Below the pieces are notes generated by a model, which saw only the letters and a list, made by a program, of their open reading frames with translations, was not told where the DNA came from and did not search any database. A stretch of DNA of 52,403 nt from Paracoccus denitrificans (GTDB lineage: Bacteria > Pseudomonadota > Alphaproteobacteria > Rhodobacterales > Rhodobacteraceae): the NCBI GenBank assembly GCA_003240735.1, contig QFNE01000020.1:1-52403 (forward strand). The letters are read 5' to 3'. Both the position numbers and the translations under genes were made by a program. Of the stretch, positions 23,600 to 31,671 are shown in pieces. Positions within the stretch are counted from its first letter, which is position 1; every line of letters begins with the position of its first letter.

Positions 23600-25660
23600 A
23601 TGGTTGAGCCCACCCTGCACCCTGCCCCCAAACGCCGCCGCGTGCGGGGTTTTCTGTTGGGGACGGTGCTGCTCGGCCTTGCCGCCACGGGGTCTTGGTA
23701 TGGCGCAGAACGCGCGACGGCGTGGTTCGAAAGCGATGCCGTCGAACGCACGACGGTCAGTCTGACAGGTGCCGGGTTCGACTGGGTCGACGTCAAGGCA
23801 GACGGTCTGAACGTCATTCTGACCGGCAGCGCCCCGGACGAGGTGACGCGGATGCGTGCCATCGCCCAGGCGGGCGGCGCGGTCAGCCCGACCCGCATTG
23901 TCGATGACATGCAGATCGCCGCCTCGACCGAAGTTGCAGCGCCACCTTTTCGGATCGAGCTGCTTCGCGGTGACACAGGCCTGTCGCTGGCAGGGCTGGT
24001 GCCGGCGTCGCTGGACCGCGCCGACCTGATCGACGATCTGAAACAGGCCACCGGGCAAAGCGAGATTTCCGACCTGCTGGAGGCGACGGACGCCCCCACC
24101 CCGGACGGATGGAACGCCGCCGTCCGGTTCGGCCTGACCGCCGCGTCACAGGCGCCACGATCCAAGGTCTCGATTTCTCCTGGCAAGGTCAGCATCACGG
24201 CATCCACCGACAGCGCCGCCGATCAGACGCGCCTGACCGAGCGTCTTACCCGCGAAAAACCGGCAGACGTGGAACTGACCACAGACATCACCGCACCGCT
24301 GCCGGTCATCTCTCCGTTCGTTCTGCGACTGGTCAAGGACGATGCGGGCGTGCGGTTCGACAGCTGTTCAGCCGATACCGACGACGCGCGGTCGCGGATC
24401 ATTGATGCCGCGCGCTCCGCTGGTGCCGTGGGGCAGGTCGACTGCACGCTGGGGCTGGGGACACCGACCCCCGACTGGGCTGGGGCGGCCACTGCAGGGA
24501 TCGATGCAGTGCGCGATCTGTCGCAAGCGACGCTAACCATGTCTGGGACTGAGATTTCGCTGACGGCGCCCTCCACGGTCTCGGCCGATGAATTCCAAAA
24601 GGTGACGACCCGTCTGGAAGCTGCGCTGCCGGATATCTTCAGCCTGACGACGCACTTGCAGCAGCCGGTGATCGTTCCGGTCGAAGGCCCGGCAGAGTTC
24701 ACCGCCACGGTCGATCAGGGCAACATGACCATGCGCGGCGCGATCACGAACGACCAGATGCGCGACGCCGTCGAAAGCTTTGCCAAGTCGCGCTTCGATG
24801 TCGCTGACGACAAGCTGTCGATCACGACGGGCCTGCCCGAAGGGTGGACGGTCCGCGTGATCGCCGCGCTGGATGCCGTGACGGATCTGGACAGCGGAAC
24901 GGTTCGCGTGACGCCTGACATGGTTCGGGTGACCGGGATCAGCGGGAACCCCTCTGCAACCGACGATACCGTGGCGCGGCTGTCGCATCGTCTGGGTGCA
25001 GGGTCTAAATACGAAATTGCCCTGCGTTATGATCGGCGGCTGGATGGGGCGTTGAACCTGCCCTCAGGTCAGGAATGCGTCGATCGACTGAACCGGGTGA
25101 TGCAGGAATCCGAAATCGGGTTTGAACCGAACGGCGGGAAGATCGCAGGCGACCCGACCGAGACGATGCAGCGGCTGTCCGACGCCATGACCGACTGCAC
25201 CGATTACCGGATCGAGATCGGCGGGCATACGGATTCGCAGGGCTCGGAAGGCTTCAACGCCGAACTATCCCGCACCCGCGCGCAGGCCGTCATGGCCGCC
25301 ATGGAGGGTGCAGGGATCAAGGTGTCGCACCTGACCTCGCGCGGGTACGGCGAAAGCGAACCCATCGCCGACAACGACACCGAAGCGGGCCGCGAGGCGA
25401 ACCGGCGGATCGAGTTCAAGCTGCTGTCGGACGCCCCGCTTGATGAACCCCCTGCCCCGGCGCAACCAGTCGTGGGGGAAACCCAAGCTGGCGTGGCGCC
25501 GCCGCAGGACGATGGCCCGGACCCGTTGGCTGATGCTATCCAACCCCTGTCGGCGGTCGGCCACATCGCCGCTGGGGTTGCAGGCATCCCACACTCGGGT
25601 GAAGCTGACCCGAGCGATTCCACCCAGCCGGACCCGACCTTCGCACCGGCTGAGGACTGA
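23600..25660 (+). CDS. Large OmpA-family protein with repeated N-terminal domains
   Basis: This is a 686-residue envelope protein anchored by one N-terminal helix (RRVRGFLLGTVLLGLAATGS). Residues about 45-450 are Asp/Thr-rich and contain several similar beta-alpha units (for example VSLTGAGFDWVDVKADGLNV, ISLTAPSTVSADEFQK), resembling BON-type repeats. Residues about 490-625 form an OmpA C-terminal peptidoglycan-binding domain: IEIGGHTDSQGSEGFNAELS, RTRAQAV, SRGYGESEPIA, and GREANRRIEF. The tail is Pro/Asp-rich. It probably links the inner membrane to the cell wall. There is no known enzymatic activity. A coiled-coil membrane protein follows after 14 bases and likely shares its transcript. Confidence 0.85.
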   Translation: MVEPTLHPAPKRRRVRGFLLGTVLLGLAATGSWYGAERATAWFESDAVERTTVSLTGAGFDWVDVKADGLNVILTGSAPDEVTRMRAIAQAGGAVSPTRIVDDMQIAASTEVAAPPFRIELLRGDTGLSLAGLVPASLDRADLIDDLKQATGQSEISDLLEATDAPTPDGWNAAVRFGLTAASQAPRSKVSISPGKVSITASTDSAADQTRLTERLTREKPADVELTTDITAPLPVISPFVLRLVKDDAGVRFDSCSADTDDARSRIIDAARSAGAVGQVDCTLGLGTPTPDWAGAATAGIDAVRDLSQATLTMSGTEISLTAPSTVSADEFQKVTTRLEAALPDIFSLTTHLQQPVIVPVEGPAEFTATVDQGNMTMRGAITNDQMRDAVESFAKSRFDVADDKLSITTGLPEGWTVRVIAALDAVTDLDSGTVRVTPDMVRVTGISGNPSATDDTVARLSHRLGAGSKYEIALRYDRRLDGALNLPSGQECVDRLNRVMQESEIGFEPNGGKIAGDPTETMQRLSDAMTDCTDYRIEIGGHTDSQGSEGFNAELSRTRAQAVMAAMEGAGIKVSHLTSRGYGESEPIADNDTEAGREANRRIEFKLLSDAPLDEPPAPAQPVVGETQAGVAPPQDDGPDPLADAIQPLSAVGHIAAGVAGIPHSGEADPSDSTQPDPTFAPAED

Positions 25661-25674
25661 ACAGGCGGGCTGGC

Positions 25675-25995
25675 ATGGACCACAACCAATTCATCATGGC
25701 GACGGCCGCCACGCTGTTTGCGGCGTTCCTGCTGGGGTGGTTCGCGCACTGGGTCCTGCATCGGCTGACACGGGTCACGCAGGCAGAAATCGGCGCGGTC
25801 GAACATATGGCACGGCAGTTGCATGATGCCGAAGCAGCGCGCGACGAGGCCAATGTGCGCGCCGAGAAAATGAGCGCGCGCGCGTCAGAGGCTGACGCGC
25901 GCCGGGATGACGCCGAAAACAGCCTGACCGAGGCGGCAGCCGAGATCGAGGAATTGCGCGAATACATCCACCGCCGCTTGCGTCAGCCCAGCTGA
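25675..25995 (+). CDS. Small membrane protein with coiled coil
   Basis: This 106-residue protein has one N-terminal membrane helix (about residues 7-28, FIMATAATLFAAFLLGWFAH) followed by a long charged helix. Residues 35-98 are Ala/Glu/Arg-rich with heptad-like spacing (RQLHDAEAARDEANVRAEKM), so a cytoplasmic or periplasmic coiled coil is likely. I do not recognise a named family. It starts 14 bases after the OmpA-type gene, on the same strand, and is convergent with prmA (8 bases apart). A structural partner of the OmpA-type protein is a reasonable guess. Confidence 0.75.
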   Translation: MDHNQFIMATAATLFAAFLLGWFAHWVLHRLTRVTQAEIGAVEHMARQLHDAEAARDEANVRAEKMSARASEADARRDDAENSLTEAAAEIEELREYIHRRLRQPS

Positions 25996-26002
25996 CACCA
26001 GA

Positions 26003-26872
26003 TCAGGCCTTGCGCACCACCAAAGTGGACCATTCGGCCAGATCGTCGCGATGCTCCAGCACCATGCCGCTTTCGGCATAGGCTGCGACCACCTCGGGCG
26101 CTTGTTCGGTCAGGATGCCCGACAGAATGGCCCGGCCCCCATTCGAAAGATGGGACGCCATGTCTGGGGCCAGATCGATCAGCGGCTGTTTCAAGATGTT
26201 GGCGAACACCAGATCATAAGGCGCGGCATCGTGCAGGAACGGGTGGCCAAACCCTTCGGCCATCACGCACTCGACCCGACCATCCAGCCCGTTCGCGGTC
26301 ACGTTCGAAGCTGCCGTTTCCACCGCCACCGGGTCGATGTCACTGGCCAGAACCACACCCGGCAGAACGCGGGCTGCGGCCATTGCAAGGACGGCGGTAC
26401 CGCACCCGATATCGGCGATCCGTTCTGGCGTTTCCCCAGCGATCAACAGCCGGTCCAGCGCCAGAAGGCAGCCCTTGGTGGTATTGTGGTGACCGGTGCC
26501 GAACGCCATCGCGGCTTCGATCAGCAAAGGCTCGACCCCGTCCGGGACCTGATCGGCATCGTGGCTGCCGTAGACGAAGAACCGCCCCGCCTCGACCGGG
26601 GTCAGTTCGCGGCGGACATGGGCGACCCAATCCACCTCGGGCAGCTCGGACACAACGAACGACCGGCCGCCATGAACGGCGGCCAGAAGGTCCAGTTCGA
26701 CGTCGTCGGGCTTTTCGGTGAAGTAGACCCCGACCTCCCACCGGTCCGATCCGTCTTCGATTTCAAAGACACCGCTGCCCACGGGCTCGGGTTCAAGATC
26801 GTCACATGCGGCGGCAAGGGCGTCAGCTGCCGCGCGCCCGTTCGTCTGGCTCAGCGCCGTCCAGGTCGACAT
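26003..26872 (-). CDS. prmA: Ribosomal protein L11 methyltransferase
   Basis: PrmA (289 aa) trimethylates ribosomal protein L11 at several amines with S-adenosylmethionine. The N-terminal substrate-recognition domain is followed by the diagnostic AFGTGHHNTTKGCL near residue 140 and the SAM motif IADIGCGTAVLAMAAARVLP near 165-184. FANILKQPLIDLAP near 225 is the NPPY-like motif of the family. The ATG at 26872 overlaps the msrA stop (TGATG), so the two are translationally coupled. Confidence 0.94.
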   Translation of the reverse strand: MSTWTALSQTNGRAAADALAAACDDLEPEPVGSGVFEIEDGSDRWEVGVYFTEKPDDVELDLLAAVHGGRSFVVSELPEVDWVAHVRRELTPVEAGRFFVYGSHDADQVPDGVEPLLIEAAMAFGTGHHNTTKGCLLALDRLLIAGETPERIADIGCGTAVLAMAAARVLPGVVLASDIDPVAVETAASNVTANGLDGRVECVMAEGFGHPFLHDAAPYDLVFANILKQPLIDLAPDMASHLSNGGRAILSGILTEQAPEVVAAYAESGMVLEHRDDLAEWSTLVVRKA

Positions 26873-27540
26873 CAAAGCGTCCGGCTTGCGACTGCCGACC
26901 CACCACCCGAGCTGGGTGAGGGTTCGGGATTGCCGTCATAGTCCGGGTTTTCGATCGCTTCCTGCAGGATACCGCTGGCCGATGCCTGCACCCCAGTCCC
27001 CCGCAAGCCACAATAGCCGTTGGGAACCTTGTGCAGATACTGCTGATGATCCTCTTCGACCGCACGCCAGAACTGCGTCAACGGCAGGATCTGGGTGGTG
27101 ATCTCGGGATAGCCAGCAACGGCCAGACGGTTGTTGTAGTCGGCCTTGCTGGCCTCTGCCGCCGTCAGCTGGCTGTCAGTGGTCGTAAAGATGACCGAGC
27201 GATACTGATCGCCCACGTCGTTCCCCTGACGGTTGCCCTGCGTTGGGTCGTGATTTTCCCAGAAGATCTTCAGCAGGTGATCAAGGCTGACGCGGCTGGG
27301 GTCAAAGACAATGCGCACGACCTCGGCATGGCCGGTTCCGCCGCCGCAGACCTGACGATAGGTCGGGTTCGCGGTCGTGCCGCCGGCAAAGCCCACCTCG
27401 GTCAGCCAGACGCCGGGTTCCTCCCAGAACAGACGCTCCACCCCCCAGTAACAGCCCATGCCGAAGACGATCTCCTCGAACCCCTGTGGCGTGGGGGCGT
27501 CAAGCGGGCGGCCGAAAATGGCGTGAATCGGGGCGGACAT
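26872..27540 (-). CDS. msrA: Peptide-methionine (S)-S-oxide reductase
   Basis: MsrA (222 aa) repairs methionine S-sulfoxide in proteins after oxidative damage. The catalytic Cys30 is in GMGCYWGVERLFW, a Tyr variant of the common GCFWG. GHAEVVRIVFDP and FWENHDPTQGNRQGNDVGDQ are family motifs. The C-terminus is longer than in minimal MsrA and carries a second pair of features, YCGLRGTG with a possible resolving Cys and a Ser/Gly-rich tail. It is first of the msrA-prmA pair, so its transcription also drives prmA. Confidence 0.93.
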   Translation of the reverse strand: MSAPIHAIFGRPLDAPTPQGFEEIVFGMGCYWGVERLFWEEPGVWLTEVGFAGGTTANPTYRQVCGGGTGHAEVVRIVFDPSRVSLDHLLKIFWENHDPTQGNRQGNDVGDQYRSVIFTTTDSQLTAAEASKADYNNRLAVAGYPEITTQILPLTQFWRAVEEDHQQYLHKVPNGYCGLRGTGVQASASGILQEAIENPDYDGNPEPSPSSGGGSAVASRTL

Positions 27541-27688
27541 GGCAAATCTCCCATTGAATTCGTTACGCGTGACCTAAGTGCGAACGTGTGGCGGTTCAAC
27601 GCCTTGCGTGGCGGAACGCCATCAGACCTTCACGGGTTGCGAACGGGGCTGCTTGACACGCATGATGGCGCCACTTGATGAGGATCGC

Positions 27689-28648
27689 ATGAAGCCCGGA
27701 CCACTGAACTTGCTGACGGACGTGGCGGGGCTGCGGGTCGGGAACGCGCAGGATGCGCACCTGCGGTCGGGCACGACTGTGGTGACCGCGGATGCCCCGT
27801 TCGCCGCGGCAGTCAACGTCATGGGCGGTGCGCCCGGCACGCGGGAAACCGACCTGCTCGCGCCCGACAAGATGGTTCAGGCGGTCGACGCGCTGGTGCT
27901 ATCGGGGGGATCAGCCTTCGGATTGGCCGCGTGCGATGGCGTGGCGGCCGGCCTTCGCGCGGTAGGGCGTGGCTTTGCCGTGGGCGACGTTCGCGTGCCG
28001 ATCGTGCCGGGCGCGATCCTGTTCGATCTGCTGAATGGCGGTGACAAGGGTTGGGGCGATAACCCTTATGCGGCGCTGGGACGGGCTGCGTTCGACCAAG
28101 CAAATGCGGACTTCGCGCTGGGTCGTGTCGGTGCGGGCACTGGGGCGATGACCGGCGACGGCTGGGGCGGGCTGGGCTCTGCGTCGGTCGTCTTGGACTG
28201 CGGTGCCACGGTCGCGGCCCTTGTCGCGGTGAACGCGATGGGCACGCTGCGCGCGCCATCCGGTCAGTTCTGGGCCGCACCTTGGGAATTCGGGGATGAG
28301 TTCGGCGGCATGGGTCTGGGCGGTCCGTTTGCCCCGGACCATGAGCCGCCCGCCACCAAGCGGCAGGGAGAGGCGACGACCATCGCCATCGTCGCCACCG
28401 ACGCGCCGCTGGACAAGGCAGGACTGCACCGGATGGCGACAGCGGCCCATGACGGCCTTGCCCGTGCCGTCGTGCCGTCCCACACGCCGTTCGACGGCGA
28501 TCTGGTGTTCGCGCTCTCGACCGCGCGGGGACCCGAGGCGCCGGCGTTTCTTCTGGGCCACGCCGCCGCCTGTACGCTGGCGCGCGCTTGTGCCCGGGCG
28601 GTCTTTCAGTCGGCACAAACGAAAGCGGGGCCCGACGGCCCCGCCTGA
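27689..28648 (+). CDS. P1-family peptidase (DmpA/NylC-like, self-cleaving)
   Basis: This 319-residue protein belongs to the Ntn-type P1/S58 peptidases (DmpA aminopeptidase, NylC). Such proteins cleave themselves to expose an N-terminal nucleophile. The likely cleavage site is before Thr230 or Thr231 in EATTIAIVATDAPLD, matching NylC-type threonine enzymes rather than DmpA-type serine. N-terminal landmarks are TDVAGLRVGNAQD and VLSGGSAFGLAA near residue 70; GTGAMTGDGWGGLGSAS is the glycine-rich region. Start ATG 27689 has AGGA four bases upstream. Substrate unknown: aminopeptidase, beta-peptidase or oligoamide hydrolase. It is divergent from msrA. Confidence 0.85.
   Translation: MKPGPLNLLTDVAGLRVGNAQDAHLRSGTTVVTADAPFAAAVNVMGGAPGTRETDLLAPDKMVQAVDALVLSGGSAFGLAACDGVAAGLRAVGRGFAVGDVRVPIVPGAILFDLLNGGDKGWGDNPYAALGRAAFDQANADFALGRVGAGTGAMTGDGWGGLGSASVVLDCGATVAALVAVNAMGTLRAPSGQFWAAPWEFGDEFGGMGLGGPFAPDHEPPATKRQGEATTIAIVATDAPLDKAGLHRMATAAHDGLARAVVPSHTPFDGDLVFALSTARGPEAPAFLLGHAAACTLARACARAVFQSAQTKAGPDGPA
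28625..28644. terminator. GC-rich hairpin at the peptidase / SH3 gene junction
   Basis: A perfect 8-bp stem (GCGGGGCC / GGCCCCGC) with loop CGAC lies in the last codons of the peptidase gene, between two convergent genes 15 bases apart. There is no T-run, so termination is uncertain. It may act on both transcripts. Confidence 0.45.
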
Positions 28649-28663
28649 GGCCGGGATACTCGC

Positions 28664-29359
28664 TCAGCGATAGATATAGACGATGCGGCGGTCGCTGGGA
28701 CTCACCAAGACCACCTGACCGTTGATGGTCACGTATTTCAGGTCGGGCTGGTCAGGAATGTCGTACAGCGTGACCGTATCAGGTACGCCGGCACCGACAA
28801 CAACTTCCCCATCCAGGATGACCGGGGGCTGCGTGTTGGCCTGAACATACGTCTGTGTCGCCGATGTCGGCTCGATCGCGACGATGTTGCCGTCCGGCGA
28901 GCGCACGACCAGCGAACCTGTGGCAGCCGGCGCATCCGCCTCGGGTGCGCCAGCGGTCGCGACACCCGATCCCGGCGTGCCCGGCGCAGCGGTGCCGGTC
29001 GTGGCGGTTCCAGTCGTTGGCGCCTCGGCGGGCGGGGGTGGCACCTCCGCCTCGATCACCGCGACGCCGGCAGCGGCGGGATCAGGCAGCAGCGTCACGG
29101 TCTTTCCGTCCACGGTCGCCTGCAGATATTCGCCATAGGCCCACCCGGTGGTCCCATCGTGGGTTACCTGACACCAGCCGGACGCGGCACACCCTGCCGC
29201 GGTCGTATCCGCCCCGGCGGGTATGGAGCCGACGACACCGAAATTGGACCCCGCACCGCTGCGGACATTCAGATCGACGGTTGGCTTCACGGTCGTATCG
29301 GCCAACGCGGGCGCTGCGGCCAGCGCTGCGGTGGCGAGGATTGGGATGAACTTGCGCAC
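28664..29359 (-). CDS. Exported SH3 / DUF1236 domain protein
   Basis: This is a periplasmic protein (231 aa) with a Sec signal (RKFIPILATAALAAAPALA, then DTTVKP). Residues about 22-80 form a bacterial SH3 domain, with LNVRSGAGSNFGVVGSIPAG and GWCQVTHDGTTGWAYGEYL. A Pro/Ala/Thr linker (PPPPAEAPTTGTATTG) follows. The C-terminus (YVTINGQVVLVSPSDRRIVY) resembles the DUF1236 repeat of alphaproteobacteria. The likely start is GTG at 29359, which has AAGGA six bases upstream; the frame's upstream ATG would place about 21 residues before the signal. The role is unknown; SH3 domains often bind cell wall peptides. phaA lies 87 bases upstream on the same strand. Confidence 0.8.
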   Translation of the reverse strand: MRKFIPILATAALAAAPALADTTVKPTVDLNVRSGAGSNFGVVGSIPAGADTTAAGCAASGWCQVTHDGTTGWAYGEYLQATVDGKTVTLLPDPAAAGVAVIEAEVPPPPAEAPTTGTATTGTAAPGTPGSGVATAGAPEADAPAATGSLVVRSPDGNIVAIEPTSATQTYVQANTQPPVILDGEVVVGAGVPDTVTLYDIPDQPDLKYVTINGQVVLVSPSDRRIVYIYR

Positions 29360-29446
29360 GAGATGTCCTTTGAAAGCAGGGGATATCTGACAACCCCGGC
29401 CCCGCCAGCGCGGTTCATTCACGACTGTGTTGCGGCAAGACGCCCG

Positions 29447-30607
29447 TCAGACGAGTTCGACCGCGATTGCCGTTCCCTCTCCCCCCCCTATGCAGATCGC
29501 GGCCACGCCACGCCGCAACCCGCGTGCACGCAGCGCGTGAAGCAGCGTGACGACGATGCGCGCCCCTGACGCGCCGATCGGGTGCCCCAGTGCACACGCG
29601 CCGCCGTTCACGTTGACCTTGTCGGGGTCCAGCCCCAGCGTCTGGATGAAGGCCATGGGCACGACGGCGAAAGCCTCGTTCACCTCCCACAGGTCGACAT
29701 CGTCCTTGGACCAGCCGATCTTCGTCAGCAGCTTTTCAGCCGCTGGCCCCGGCGCGGTCGCGAACTCCGCCGGCGCCTGCGCGTGGGTCGCATACCCGAC
29801 GATCCGCGCCAGCGCGCCGGTCGCATCGTCCGTGACGACCAACGCCGCCGCCCCGTCCGAAATTGAGGAGGAGTTGGCCGCCGTCACCGTCCCGTCCTTG
29901 CGAAAGGCCGGTTTCAGGCTGGGGATCTTTTCGGGACGCGCCTGTCCGGGCTGTTCATCGACCGCGACATCGACCGGGCCTGACCGCGCAGGAACCGGCA
30001 CGCCTACGACCTCGTCGGCAAAGCGGCCGCCGTTGATGGCATCATTCGCGCGAGACAGCGACCGCAGCGCATAGTCATCCTGCGCCTGCCGCGTGAACTG
30101 GAACGCGTCCGCGCAAGCTTCCGCAAAACTGCCCATCAGGCGCCCCTTGTCATAGGCGTCCTCCAGCCCGTCCAGAAACATGCTGTCCATGACCTGACCG
30201 TGACCCAGACGCGCGCCGCCCCGCATCTTGGCCAGCAGATAGGGGGCGTTGGTCATACTCTCCATCCCGCCCGCGATCACGGTATGCGCGCTTCCGGCAC
30301 GCACGGCGTCCGACGCCATCATCAAGGCCTGCATGCCCGACCCGCACATCTTGTTCAGCGTAACCGCAGGTGTCGACTGCGGCAGACCGGCCCCCAGCGC
30401 CGCCTGTCGGGCCGGCGCCTGCCCCTGACCCGCCGGCAGGACGCAGCCCATCAGCACCTGATCGACGCTGTCCGGCGCGATCCCGGACCGTTCAACGGCC
30501 GCGGCGATGGCAACGGCCCCCAGTTCTGGCGCGGACATCGGCGCAAGCGCGCCCTGCAGGCCGCCCATGGGCGTGCGCACGGCGGCGCGGATAAAAACCT
30601 CGGTCAT
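29447..30607 (-). CDS. Acetyl-CoA C-acetyltransferase (thiolase)
   Basis: This thiolase (386 aa) makes acetoacetyl-CoA from two acetyl-CoA or runs in the reverse direction. Catalytic Cys88 is in LNKMCGSGMQAL, His in ACALGHPIGASGARI and the final Cys in AICIGGGEGTA. The sequence is of biosynthetic (PhaA-like) or degradative type; without phaB or fadB next to it the direction is open. It is divergent from the STAS gene, with 107 bases between starts. Confidence 0.92.
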   Translation of the reverse strand: MTEVFIRAAVRTPMGGLQGALAPMSAPELGAVAIAAAVERSGIAPDSVDQVLMGCVLPAGQGQAPARQAALGAGLPQSTPAVTLNKMCGSGMQALMMASDAVRAGSAHTVIAGGMESMTNAPYLLAKMRGGARLGHGQVMDSMFLDGLEDAYDKGRLMGSFAEACADAFQFTRQAQDDYALRSLSRANDAINGGRFADEVVGVPVPARSGPVDVAVDEQPGQARPEKIPSLKPAFRKDGTVTAANSSSISDGAAALVVTDDATGALARIVGYATHAQAPAEFATAPGPAAEKLLTKIGWSKDDVDLWEVNEAFAVVPMAFIQTLGLDPDKVNVNGGACALGHPIGASGARIVVTLLHALRARGLRRGVAAICIGGGEGTAIAVELV

Positions 30608-30714
30608 ACGAATTCCTCCATATAGCCGCCCCTCCCCGGGCAGCTGTTGACGGAAAGGTAACGATTATCCGCCATTCAGGGGCAAGATCGAATCTGCATG
30701 ATGCGAAAGCGCCG

Positions 30715-31062
30715 ATGAACCTGACGACTCGCGAAGACAACGGCCGAACGGTGATCCTCGTGGGGGAAAAGCGCGTCGATTCAGTGATTGCGTTGCGGTT
30801 CAAGGACAGGTTGCGCGAACTGATCGGGCAGGCCCAGCCCATCGTCGAACTGGATCTGTCGGCGGTGGATTTCATCGACAGCTCGGGACTTGGCGCGGTG
30901 ATCGCCGTACGCAAGACCTTGCCCGCCGGGCGAACACTGGAACTCAGCGGGCTGACGTCCAGCGTGGCGCGGGTGTTCCGGCTTACCCGAATGGACATGA
31001 TGTTCACCATTGTGGCACGCGCACCCCATGACGGCACGCCGAACCGGGGCGGCGCTCCATGA
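30715..31062 (+). CDS. STAS-domain anti-sigma factor antagonist, RsbV-like
   Basis: This 115-residue cytoplasmic protein is a single STAS domain. The conserved phospho-acceptor is Ser56 or Ser57 in FIDSSGLGAVIAVRK. In the known partner-switch, the unphosphorylated form binds an RsbW-type kinase and frees its partner. The C-terminus (about residues 100-115) is unstructured. The stop overlaps the next gene's start (ATGA), and that gene is the matching ATPase, so the two form a coupled module. Confidence 0.88.
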   Translation: MNLTTREDNGRTVILVGEKRVDSVIALRFKDRLRELIGQAQPIVELDLSAVDFIDSSGLGAVIAVRKTLPAGRTLELSGLTSSVARVFRLTRMDMMFTIVARAPHDGTPNRGGAP

Positions 31063-31565
31063 CAGGTGGCGCCCCCATGTCTCCACGCCGCGCGACCCGC
31101 GCGCCACCGATGCCCGACTACGCAATCTTTCACCGCGTGCTGGCGGCCGATGACGCGTCCGTCCGCGCGGCGCTGCTCGCCATGCGCGAACGTCTGGACA
31201 GATGCATCCACGCCGACGCACTGGACCGCGCAGAACTGGTGCTGGCCGAGGTGATGACGAACATCGTGCGTCACGGCGACGACGCGGGTGCGGCCTTGCC
31301 CTCAGGTGGGCTATCGATCCATTTGTCGGTTGCGTGCCATCATCGTGGCCTGGCCTGCGCGGTGTGCGACAACGGCATCGCGCTGCCTGCGGGGTGCCTG
31401 TCGCCGGGGCGCGCGACACCCGTGCCGACCGGTGATCTTGATACAATGCCGGAAGGCGGGTTCGGCTGGGTGCTGATCAACGGCCTGACCCAGTCGCTCA
31501 GCTACTTCCGGGAAAATGAACGCAACCTGCTGGTCTTCAACATCCCTCACACGTCGGGCGCGTGA
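31059..31565 (+). CDS. Histidine kinase-like ATPase, RsbW-type anti-sigma factor
   Basis: This 168-residue protein has the GHKL ATPase fold used by RsbW/SpoIIAB kinases. The N box is ELVLAEVMTNIVRHG near residues 60-75, the G1 box VCDNGIALP, and the G2 box GGFGWVLINGL near 130-140. It would phosphorylate the STAS protein encoded just before it. The N-terminus is Arg/Pro-rich. Two later ATGs are possible, but 31059 gives the ATGA overlap. No sigma factor gene is adjacent; the partner is unknown. A short hairpin (31573-31589) follows. Confidence 0.82.
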   Translation: MTGGAPMSPRRATRAPPMPDYAIFHRVLAADDASVRAALLAMRERLDRCIHADALDRAELVLAEVMTNIVRHGDDAGAALPSGGLSIHLSVACHHRGLACAVCDNGIALPAGCLSPGRATPVPTGDLDTMPEGGFGWVLINGLTQSLSYFRENERNLLVFNIPHTSGA

Positions 31566-31671
31566 TCCAGGCGGCGTTGCCGAAACGCCAGTCACCCCGA
31601 GAACCGGTTGCCGGGACGTTGCTCCTTTCAGACCGGTTCCGTATGCGTAGGCCACGCACAGTAGGGCAGTC

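Noticed and set aside
30640..30700. TTGACG as a promoter for the STAS gene
   Set aside because: No acceptable -10 at 16-18 bases; left unassigned.
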